Source of the DNA: Tieghemiomyces parasiticus
Taxonomy: Eukaryota; Kickxellomycota; Dimargaritomycetes; Dimargaritales; Dimargaritaceae
DNA: 18,308 nt
Direction of reading: 5' to 3'
Assembly: GCA_027575765.1 (NCBI GenBank)
Contig: JANBPT010000947.1
Span: 1-18,308 of the forward strand
The translations under genes were made by a program, and so were the position numbers. Positions within the stretch are counted from its first letter, which is position 1; each line of letters begins with the position of its first letter. Shown piece after piece: positions 8,990 to 17,545 of the stretch. The notes beneath the pieces were generated by a model. It ran no database searches and was not told the origin of the DNA. It worked only from the letters and a program-made list of their open reading frames with translations.

Positions 8990-10343
8990 CGTCACCACCC
9001 CCCCTCATCTTCCGTGCTGGGCAGCGTTCTATACATATTCTGTGACAGGCCGGTTCCACATGTGCTTGTTACTAGTCAGTCTCACTACCGTCGAACGCTT
9101 TGCGTACCAATACTTCTGCTCCCGTCTACCGGCATTGGCAAATACCGCCAGAGGCGACTCTGCCCGCCCGCTGTCCTTGGCCAAGCTCAGCGCGCTATCC
9201 GGCTGTGCGGTCGTGGCTTGGTAAGTCGCGTCATCCCCATGTCCTCTGCCTCTCCCGCCCAGCCAGATTGACTGCCGTCCCAGTCAGGCTTAAGGCCGTC
9301 CCGCCCCCAAAGCGCGACCTCTGAAGCCACGCGGCCCGTTCTATTTGGCCGTCACCAGTCTCCCTGCTAACTCTGTCCGGCTCACTTGTGAGATTATCCA
9401 CTCCGCCTCCACATCCCATTCGCCCGAGGTACATTGTGTGCTCCCCCCATTCGTGCGCGTTTCGCAGTCTAAATGAGCTTCTACCCCGGTTCCCGGCCCT
9501 CGCCTTTAACACAGACGCCGGTGCTTAGTGGGCTATCAGCCCTGCAACCCGTACTCGGCCACGGCCGGACCTCGTCCGCCACGGCCAACTTCACTCTATT
9601 TCCAGCTCCATGCCGTGGCAGCTGCTTCCCCCTCGCATACCTCTTCACCGCTGTTACTGTGGATTGTTGCCATCAGTATTTCCATAGCCCCGCCGCCCTT
9701 CGCCGGCTTTCCCTGTCACCGCCATTCTCTTAATTGGCGGGTTGCCGCAAATAGTCTGCAGGGACAATTTGCCACCCTCTCGTTGCCGCTAATCATATTT
9801 CCACCAGACCCACGCCACCGCACCCGTCCCGTCGCTTTCGCATGTCACTCCAGGGCGCGCACCTCTCCCCCTCTTTTCTCCCTCCGACACTCCTCTGGCC
9901 CGTTATCGCCTAGCCTACGACCTATCACCAACGGACTGTACCACGGCTTTTCCGTGCCGTACGCCCTATGGTGCCTACCCTTTCAACCTCCCAAGGGTCT
10001 CATTCTACCATTTGTCTTCACTACTATTGATCAGTCCCTCTTTTATTCGCCCTCAAGCCATTTCTGCCTACCGCCGATTCCTGTTACGATTTTTTCCCCT
10101 TATAATATATAGGTCCATTTCGCGTCAGGATTCCGCCTCGGAGCTCGTTTCTCGAGCCTAGTTTTCGTTTCTTTCCTCCGTGTTCCTTGCTCGCGGCCAA
10201 CCCTCGGCTTCACACCTTTTTTCCAGCTAGAACTGCCCTCCGCACGCGCATTAGTCGACCAGCACGGGTCCAGCCGGCGGGTTCCTTACCCAGTACTGTC
10301 TCCTTACGCGCCGTACCGCGCCATTTTCCCATTCCCGTTCGCC
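8990..10343 (+). promoter_or_regulatory. pyrimidine-rich upstream region of the Zn2Cys6 regulator
   Basis: About 1.35 kb with a strong C/T excess on the + strand (many CCGCC, CCCTC and TCC runs), unlike the sequence to its left. Open frames here (for example 9528-10112, 194 codons) are low-complexity and show no protein family, so I read them as by-products of skewed composition and not genes. The region ends with a TATA element and an ATG-free leader into the regulator start. Confidence 0.5.
10101..10111 (+). promoter_or_regulatory. TATA element of the Zn2Cys6 regulator
   Basis: tataatatata lies 233 bases before the regulator ATG. From about 30 bases downstream of it to 10344 I see no ATG, so the annotated start would be the first ATG of a transcript initiated here. 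That supports both the promoter and the start choice. Confidence 0.5.
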
Positions 10344-12809
10344 ATGCAGGCCCGGGACGACACCGGCGACCCCCGGGAACGCAGGCCTCTTGGGGTCGGC
10401 CGCAACAAGCGCAAGAAAGTCAACAAAGGTAAGCCCCGGATGACAAGTGACGTACAAAGAAACAGGGCCGGTCAGCCGTACAGGAGAGAGAGGGCGATAC
10501 CGGGCACATTGTTGCGGCCGTGTCCGGTGCTCGGGGTTTTCAAAATAGCCCCACTACATGGTGACATTGACTACCCCGCGTGCCACGTTTAGAATCCTAC
10601 CTCCACTTCTAATTAACCTGCATCTTGATCCCACATGTCACCCCCTTCTCATACCAGCCTGTGTTTACTGTCGCCGCTCACACATGACCTGCGACTTGGG
10701 TAAGTAAGCGCCTACTCGGCAGGGCTAAACCTGCACGCTCTATGGCTCCTGTGCTGTCACCCTCTCTTTGGAAACTCGCTATGTAGAGTGGGAGGGGGGG
10801 ACGAGGTGCACTGACTTTGGTCATTATTCTCTCCCTCCCTCCCAGCTTCTGGTACACTTCCTCAAGGACAACTGGTCGATGTCGATCCGCCGACGTTACT
10901 TTGATTGTTTACTCACGCTGTCACCTATACACCCACACTACCATTCGCACTCCACCACCCTCCGTGGAAAATCCTTCCTCCCCCAATCCCGCCGTTCCCT
11001 AACCCCGTTATGGTTTCCAACTATTTTATCGTTTCCCCCCCCCCCACGAAACTGTTGCGTTGGTCCGTGCATCCCCGGCCCATCCTCCCTCCGCTTCATC
11101 TGCGTGTAGGCCGCCCCTGCCAGCGCTGCGTCAAACGTAATATCGGGGACCGCTGCCACGACGAGCCGTCACGGCCCCACCCCACCCCTGCCAAGCCACG
11201 GCCTATGGCATCTTCATTAGGTAGGAAAGCGAGCACGTTACCCCTCCCCTCTAGCTATTTTCACAGGTCTTGTTTACGTGGTCGGAAAACAGCGCATTAT
11301 CCTACGCCACATGCTATCTAATAACCCCCCCCATGTCTTCTATTTTTGACCCACTACCCCCTCTCCTTGATAGCTCACATCTCTCATGACACGGCCCCGC
11401 CCTCCGCTTCGCCGAGTGCCAACACGTCGAGCCAGAGCCCCAACCCCATGCATAACTATCTACAGGCCCTTATGGGGTTCCCCCTCACAGGATTGACCTT
11501 TGCCAGCCAGCAGGTCGGGGACGAATACTCGGTGTTCAGCAACATACTACAGAATCTGGACGGCAACAGCACAGTCTGTCCAATTGGCAGTAGTGCTGGC
11601 CCCCTGCCCAATTTTAACGCGCCCAGCGGCCCTTACCCTCCCGCGATGCCCTATCCCAATGCGAACAACGGCAGCACGGCCACCACCGCCACTCCTGTCA
11701 GTCTTCAGTCCCATGCCCCACCTTCGGCGGCCATGTCGGTGGGTCTGATCTCGACCGCCCCAGCTGTCCCCTTGCCTCCGTCGTCGATCCTTTCATCACA
11801 GCCAATTATCGCGAACGGCACGGGACCAGCATTCTCGGCTCCACAGCCTACCATTGTCCCCCTTGCCGGATCTTACCCGACCAACGCCACTGAAAAATTC
11901 TTCCACATCGCGGCCGACCCATCCGACACGACGTCGGAGGGCCGGCTCCGCCAGGTAATCAACGCCAAATATGAGGCCGGGATGCTCACGCCCTACAACT
12001 ACGTGAAGGGCTATTCACGACTTCAGTCCTATATGGAGAAGTCCATGTCACCGCTGGGCCAGGCACGGATCCTGAGCGTTCTGAGCTTCTTTCGGCCGAC
12101 ATTTCGCAATATCGCACAGTCGCTCAAGGATTTTGATCTGGTGGTGGTTGAGGAAATGTTTGAGCGGTATCTCCTCGAGTACGACCGCATGTTCAGTGCC
12201 ATCGGGATCCCGGCGTGCCTATGGCGCCGGACAGGCGAGATCTACAAGGCCAACAAGGAATTTGCCAACCTCATCAAAGTCCCGCTCAGTGAGCTGAAGG
12301 AAGGCCGGTTGTCTATCTACGAACTCATGATGGAAGAGTCGGCCGTCAACTACTGGGAAAAGTACGGCAACATCGCGTTCGACGCGTCCCAAAAGGCCGT
12401 GCTGACCTCGTGTATCCTTCAGCAGCCCACCGATCTGAACGATGGGCTGGTCAACAGCGACTGTGGTGGAAACTCGTCGTTTCCACCCCCACAGGCATCT
12501 CCAGCCACTGCCACGACGACACCGACGGCCGGCGGGCAATCATACCGGCAGTCGCCCGTTGCCAACGGTTGTCAGCCCCACCATACGTACGGAAGTAACG
12601 CGAGTACCCCGCACACCGGTACCCTCCAACCTTCCCCATCCCTCACTATCCCGCGGACACCCCCACCACAGTCCGCCGGTGGCGGTAATAGGTCAGGTTC
12701 AAGGCACTTCCAACCAATCCCATGCTGTTTCTCCTTCACCATCCGTCGTGACAAGTATAACATTCCACTGGTCATCGTGGGGAACTTTTTGCCCGTGCGG
12801 CCGATGTGA
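10344..12809 (+). CDS. Zn2Cys6-PAS transcription factor, ERT1/AcuK/AcuM type (4 exons)
   Basis: Predicted 557 aa from exons 10344-10428, 10658-10699, 11110-11220 and 11374-12809; all junctions are in phase 1 with GT-AG ends (donors GTAAGC, GTAAGT, GTAGGA). The zinc cluster spans the small exons: basic KRKKVNK, then cysteines 30, 33, 40, 46, 49 and 58 (C-x2-C-x6-C-x5-C-x2-C-x8-C), with RPCQRC typical of the family. A Ser/Pro/Ala-rich linker follows. The conserved C-terminus begins at NYVKGYSRL (about 289) and runs through RPTFRNIAQSL, LLEYDRMFSAIG, CLWRRTGEIY, SIYELMMEESAVNYWEKY, and ends FTIRRDKYNIPLVIVGNFLP, the PAS-like domain of these regulators. A low-complexity insert of roughly 95 residues (about 432-527) splits that domain. 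Characterised family members bind DNA in the nucleus and control gluconeogenesis, for example the PEPCK and fructose-1,6-bisphosphatase genes. I cannot tell AcuK-like from AcuM-like. Confidence 0.93.
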
Positions 12810-13099
12810 GAGGAGTCCCCGAGTCTTTTCTAACCTTTTTGATTATTCATCTTCTTTTTCTTCTTCTATTTTCCATCCGCATCGTCCCATTTGAGTATGT
12901 GTAAATACACCCGCCTCGCTAGAAGCCCAGCCCGCATTTAATTTTTCAGCTCGTTGTACTTGGCAAGGCAAGGCATGCCTCCTCCCCATAATGATTCGGT
13001 GGCGTATATTATAAGCCTGCTGGTTAGGTCCGACCAGCCTACACGTTATACCATGTCAAGAGTCCCCCCTTTTTATTATTAATAGCTCAGCGTGTCCAA
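12810..13099. other. 290-bp convergent intergenic region (shared 3' ends)
   Basis: The Zn2Cys6 regulator stops at 12809 (+) and the HbrB-like gene stops at 13100 (-), so both 3' ends must fit here. On the + strand a T/C-rich tract (about 12820-12880) follows the regulator stop. On the minus strand an AATAAA signal lies about 25 bases after the HbrB-like stop. No gene is seen. Confidence 0.6.
13072..13077 (-). terminator. AATAAA polyadenylation signal of the HbrB-like gene
   Basis: tttatt on the + strand is AATAAA on the minus strand, 23-28 bases past the HbrB-like stop codon and followed by an A-run. The distance is right for a cleavage and polyadenylation signal. It is inferred from sequence only. 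Confidence 0.45.
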
Positions 13100-15031
13100 T
13101 TATTGGGTCTCAGGGAGGTGTAAAAACAAGTGACGGACCTGGGCCCAGACGCGATCGACAAGGAACTGGTTTTCGTCGTCGGTATGCAAAAAGCTTAGCA
13201 TGGCCAGCATCTGGAAGATCCGCGGTATGTACTGGTTGACCTTAAGGAGGGCGTCGCCATCGGTTGCCATGGCGCGGGCCAGGGCGGTTTCGATGCGGTG
13301 GTAGATGGGCACGACGACCAGGTTACGGAGGCAGAGCAATATATCCTGGCGGACGCTAAAATTTTGGTATTGTGGGTGCGGACCGACTGCCGCCGCGGTG
13401 GTTGGCACGATGGTGGCCGAAATGGACGAGTTTCCTCCCCCTCCACCGGTCCCCGCCGCGGTGCCGGATTTGACGGACGAGGACGAGTTTGCCCGGACCC
13501 GACTGGGTCGCGCGGTGACAGTGGACACCTCGACGGTATGGAGGGGCAAAAACACACCTTCGAGGCGAGGCAGGGTCATCCGAGCGAAGGCATGCCACAC
13601 CTCACCAAGCCGCTGGATGAGTCGTTCGTCCGGGGCGCTCTGCAGTTTGGCCAGGAGGGTGAGACAGCCCGTAGTGAGGAGTTCGCGGATATCGTGGATG
13701 AGCGCGTGGGCGTTCTTACAGGTTTGCATGCACGCCCGGACCAACTGACCCAGTTCTTCGATCCGCCGCGGGGGCTCGTCGCCGTTAAACAGCGGGAGAA
13801 GATTGGCACGTAGAATGGTCCAGGGGTCGTCCGAGGGGCCCGTACCACTATTGCTACCACTACTCCCACCCACTCCACTACCAGCCGCCAGGCCGGATCC
13901 ACTGCCACCACTCGTCCCCAAGCCGCCGCCGCCGCTGCTGCTCTTACCGTCCCCAGAGGTTCCGCCAAGAAACGCGCTGGGGAGACCGGACGTTGGACCG
14001 GCCAGGTCGCGGCTGATCCCCTTCATGTCCAGCGAGACCACGGACCGGCTACTCAGCGGCGAGCTGGAGTGCATACGCGGAGTGTAAGGCGTGAAGGGGC
14101 TGGCGGGCGGATTGACCGAATGTGGCGACCCGGCAAACGCGAGGTTGAGCGAGGGAGTCGACATGTTTCCTAGGGATCCGGCGGACTGCATCGACCCACC
14201 GTAAGGGCCCACATTAGTGACGTAGTGCGGTGACGGATAGTGGGGTTCACTGGTAGGACCGGGTGACTTGATGCTCTGGCGGTAGATTGTGTGCGAACCG
14301 ACCGAGCTTGTGCTCGGGTGCGGGGAGTGGAACGAAGCGTGGAGCGGGTGTTGATGGTGAGAAGAAGCAGTGTGATGGTGGTGGTGGCTCAACGGGTGCG
14401 GTTGCGGCCCGTGGCTGGTCACGGAGCGTTGGTAGTGCGGTCGCACTGATGTCCGGTGGCTACCCGGAATGGGGGCTCGGTGGTTGGTCAAGGTGATAAG
14501 GGATCCTGGGGAGTGGGACGGGCCAATGCCGGGCGTCGGAGGGGCCACTCCAGCGCTGTGGCCGTAGGTAGGCGTCTGGTGCGACTGAGAATGGTGGTGC
14601 TGGTGATGGCTATTCGGGGGGTGTTGGTGCAGGTGGGGTCCGCCGTGGCCGGTAAAACTCATAGAGCGCATGTACGCGCCGGCCTGGAGGTTGGGTGGTG
14701 GCGGCGCCGGGGGCCCTGGGAATGGGTAGCCCGCCAGGGTCGGCGTGCTTGGGCGCTGAGGCCGACCGTGGGCGCTCGGACCACTGCGTGGTGAGGTCTT
14801 GCCGCTGGCAGCGCCTGGCGATGGTGACCCCGTCACTGTCGGATGGGCAGAGTAACTTTTGACCATGGTGGGGCCTACTGTGCTGCCGCTACCCGGAGTC
14901 GGTCCAGGGCTGGGCGTGACAGCCCCGGCCGAGATGGCAGAGACTGCTGGGCCGCCCGCCGGTCCTCCTAGCCCTCGGCCGGGGCTTGTAGGTGTCTTGG
15001 CGCGGGGCCGGGGCTTGTACCTGGCATCCAT
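13100..15031 (-). CDS. HbrB/Bit61/PRR5-like TORC2 subunit
   Basis: 643 aa, intronless. The HbrB domain fills residues 402-643: DPWTILRANLLPLFNG, IEELGQLVR, DIRELLTTGCLTL, then PDERLIQRLGEVW, TLPRLEGVFLPL, VVVPIYHRIE, and an end rich in helix (QMLAMLSFL). In S. pombe Bit61, budding-yeast Bit61/Bit2 and animal PRR5/Protor this domain binds TOR complex 2, which controls AGC kinases, actin polarity and membrane stress responses; Aspergillus HbrB mutants are hyperbranching. Residues 1-400 are disordered: Ser/Pro-rich with many S/T-P sites, two His-rich stretches (133-151 and 212-237) and a Gly/Ser-rich linker (359-399). A Gly/Ser/Thr-rich insert (about 505-550) also interrupts the domain between FLPLHTVE and the next conserved block. 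The ATG at 15031 has G at -3. The domain call is firm; the exact N-terminus is less so. Confidence 0.9.
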   Translation of the reverse strand: MDARYKPRPRAKTPTSPGRGLGGPAGGPAVSAISAGAVTPSPGPTPGSGSTVGPTMVKSYSAHPTVTGSPSPGAASGKTSPRSGPSAHGRPQRPSTPTLAGYPFPGPPAPPPPNLQAGAYMRSMSFTGHGGPHLHQHPPNSHHQHHHSQSHQTPTYGHSAGVAPPTPGIGPSHSPGSLITLTNHRAPIPGSHRTSVRPHYQRSVTSHGPQPHPLSHHHHHTASSHHQHPLHASFHSPHPSTSSVGSHTIYRQSIKSPGPTSEPHYPSPHYVTNVGPYGGSMQSAGSLGNMSTPSLNLAFAGSPHSVNPPASPFTPYTPRMHSSSPLSSRSVVSLDMKGISRDLAGPTSGLPSAFLGGTSGDGKSSSGGGGLGTSGGSGSGLAAGSGVGGSSGSNSGTGPSDDPWTILRANLLPLFNGDEPPRRIEELGQLVRACMQTCKNAHALIHDIRELLTTGCLTLLAKLQSAPDERLIQRLGEVWHAFARMTLPRLEGVFLPLHTVEVSTVTARPSRVRANSSSSVKSGTAAGTGGGGGNSSISATIVPTTAAAVGPHPQYQNFSVRQDILLCLRNLVVVPIYHRIETALARAMATDGDALLKVNQYIPRIFQMLAMLSFLHTDDENQFLVDRVWAQVRHLFLHLPETQ

Positions 15032-15940
15032 GCCTGGGAAGATGCACGAATGTGATAAGCGGGGTCCGCTACGATTTTCGGATGTTACTGATGGGCTGCT
15101 CTAGTGCGCTAGACTTCGGGAGGTGAAATGCGGTGTCCTAGATAGGGCAATGGGGTGGGTGTACCTGTACATGGGAGGGGCTTGTCTAACGTGAATTCCT
15201 TTGCGAAGTACTGATGGGATGTAGGTAGATGGAGGTAGATGGAGCGGAATGTATACTTTAGACGTAGAATGGAGGTGGTGCCCAGACAACGGCAGCAGTG
15301 GCTTGATAACCTCCCCAGATGTGACCAACGAAACGGGCAGGGCGACGGTCAAAACGCTGGAGGAGTATTATGCTGCTAGAGCACTCTGCCCTTTGGCAAG
15401 CAATGGTGGATAGAGGATTCCCGTCTAATACAGGTGTCATCACTATGTTGAGGTAGCTGTTATCAAAGCAATGGCCAACGGTCTGTTCTGCACTGTACAA
15501 TCCTTTGATAATTGTAGCATAAGAAGGTTGAAGTACACTTGATTGGCATCTGATGAGTGTATGATGGCCGAGCAGATTCGGCAGGTTACCAAAAGTACCT
15601 GTTAATCATCACAATTTCAGTATTGGTGGCTGAGGCCAGTGGAGGGAGGTGGCTTGTAAATCTGAGTTCAGATTTCATAACAATTATGAAAGATGTCAAG
15701 CAGGTTATTGCCAACCTTGGCAAAGTCTAATGGAATTAAACTGCGAGATGTACAGGCTGATGGCGTCGCTAACCAGCGACGGTATCGGTGACTTAATGGT
15801 TAACTAGCTCGCATAACATTAAGTTCCTGTGCAGCACGGTCCACATGGTGGCAGTGTAGCGGGATATGTGGGCTAAGGGAGGAAGGGGGGAGAATGGTGT
15901 AAAGACCGAAAGAGGTGTCAATTGGTGAGTAGGCTGGGGT
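15032..15940. other. 0.9 kb spacer upstream of the HbrB-like gene
   Basis: The right-hand side should contain the HbrB-like promoter. I see a two-copy 10-bp tandem repeat (ggtagatgga, 15224-15243) and a small hairpin (gtcgct/agcgac at 15765-15780), but no gene. The sequence is purine-rich on the + strand around 15120-15250, matching the pyrimidine-rich leaders seen on the coding strand of the other genes. Confidence 0.4.
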
Positions 15941-15987
15941 GTATAGGTGGCGTTATATAGCTACAAATATTCGAATTAAAATAATGT

Positions 15988-17290
15988 TTATTGAATAGAG
16001 CTGCCAGTACTCTGTACCACTCGGCGAGCCCTTTCTATCCAGCTACCATAGCAGGCCCTTAAGTCATATGGCTGGTGTTTAGCTAGCTCCAATTGCCAGG
16101 CGTCCACGACCGCCTCCACCGTGGTAAGCTTCTTACCCCTCAGCCGCTGTTTGAAAATCCTGAACAGCCAGAAGTTGCAGGGGGCAAGATCAGGACTGTA
16201 AGGAGGGGCTGGCAGAGGTTTGAGTTTAGAGGTGGAAATGTAGGTCGGAGTAGCTACATTATCATGGTGAAGCGGCAGGGGGGTAATGGTCCAGACTTCC
16301 ACGTGCCTCCACCCAGGCCTGGACCATGGACTCCAGCCAGTACTTTATGTAGGGTCCAGCGGAGACCTTGACACCAGGGGGGGCTTGACACTTAGGTGCA
16401 ATAGGCCATACCTGATGAAAAAAACAATGGTCAGCATTATCTTGGGTGTGGTATGGCCTTGGTGGGTCTCAGTTGGGACCGGGTCACCTCTAGGGCACCA
16501 CCTCCGGCAACTAGAGCCAGCAGGGTGATCACAAAGGTATTGTGTTAGGCGGAGCTTTTAATGAAGACTAGCTGCCTAAGAATAAGGGCCAACAAGGCCA
16601 TACGGTTGCAAGTAGAGGGCACGGGACACCGTGAAGACAAGTGAAGGTAGAGATAAAGAAAACAGTGGAATACAAGAGAGAGAGAGAGAGAGATCAGGGT
16701 CTGCTGCCGGGCCTCTCTTCCTAAGTCCCCATAGGGGCGTTGTAATCAATCAAGGCTCGGTGGGCTGGGTGACTGGTGAGTCACAATGGTTGGGAATAAG
16801 GGGGTGACTGTAGGGATTGATCCGTTAGGGCCTCCTCCCAGGTCCCGCTGCAACAGTATACCCAAGTCTCATCACCTGTGATGATGGAGTCCAGCAGGTA
16901 GTTGCTGGCCCCATTTAACTCCTCCAGGAACTCAGTGACAAAACGTACCTGCTGGCGGTGCTGATCATTAGCGAGGTTGCGGGAGCTTCAGCAACTGAAA
17001 TAGCTACACAGCCTCAGGTCCCTGCATAGGACTCTGTGCGTGGTACTAGGGGAAGTGCAGCAGGCATGGCCTAGTTGCTCAGCAGTCAGTTGAGGGTTGT
17101 CCTCCAACAGGTCCAGAAGTATGGCCCCGTAAAGTTTACCAAGGTCATCTGACGGGTAGCCAGACCGGGGCTCAACTTTAAGGGAGCAGTGACCTGTGCG
17201 AAAGCGAGCTAGCCACCTGTTAACAGTGGTGCAGGAAGGGACAGCCAAGCCCAGTGTAATAATCAGTTGGGCTAGAGTGTAGTTTGCCAT
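15988..17290 (-). pseudogene. mariner-family transposase, disrupted (copy B)
   Basis: Reading leftward from the ATG at 17290, the N-terminal helix-turn-helix region is clear: TVNRWLARFRTG, LKVEPRSGYPSDD, then LTAEQLGHACCTSPSTTHRVL. An in-frame TGA follows at 16990-16988. The same frame resumes with QVRFVTEFLEEL and ITGDETWVY, carrying the first catalytic Asp (16873-16871). Extra sequence of roughly 270 nt with an AG microsatellite then intervenes. KIMLTIVFF (about 16443-16415) and GPYIKYWLE (about 16350-16324) lie in different frames. HHDNVAT (second Asp, 16263-16261) leads to PAPPYSPDLAPCNFWLF, where the third catalytic Asp is Asn. Six residues are missing between HDNV and PPY compared with the copy at the left end of the window. 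Several frame changes plus the stop make it inactive. Confidence 0.9.
16675..16693. repeat. (AG)n microsatellite
   Basis: Nineteen bases of alternating A and G lie inside the extra sequence that interrupts mariner copy B. It is simple-sequence DNA with no sign of a coding role. Confidence 0.9.
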
Positions 17291-17545
17291 GCAACCGTCA
17301 CAGTGATAATTAATGAAGAGGACCTGTTCATTGTGCCTGGTAAATTTGGGTGGGGTGGATGGATGGAGATATAGAAGTTGACGTGATGAAGAGACAAAAA
17401 TACAAGTTGTGGAGTGAGAAATGGCCCAATCCTGGAATGGGTTATACCATTCGATTCCTCACCTAAGGCACCACTAGGTTTTGGTCCACAGAGTAATTGC
17501 CTGGAGCCTCAACCGCCGATGTCTCAGTATATGCACCACCTATAC

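Larger units (their letters stand above)
15942..17544 (-). mobile_element. degraded mariner element (copy B), candidate full extent
   Basis: The transposase remnant lies between short inverted sequences. gtataggtgg at 15941-15950 (+) recurs on the opposite strand as the complement of 17536-17545, and similarity continues inward imperfectly (an ATATA block in both arms). Each arm can be read as a TA target dinucleotide followed by TAGGTGG, and an AGGT motif near the tip is common in mariner terminal repeats. The implied length is 1.6 kb, longer than the usual 1.3 kb, consistent with the extra sequence inside the transposase. The ends are tentative; the presence of a mariner element is not. Confidence 0.55.

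Noticed and set aside
9528..10112. 194-codon open frame (+) upstream of the Zn2Cys6 regulator
   Set aside because: The translation is Pro/Ser/Leu-rich and featureless, driven by C/T bias, overlaps other equally long frames and ends at the TATA element. More likely promoter/leader than gene.
13195..13968. Long open frames on both strands within the HbrB-like gene
   Set aside because: They are shadows of the GC-rich low-complexity coding sequence. Only the 643-aa minus frame carries a recognisable domain.
17448..17462. TTCGATTCC resembling a tRNA T-loop
   Set aside because: The flanking bases do not form a T-stem, and no acceptor, D-arm or anticodon stem could be found upstream.
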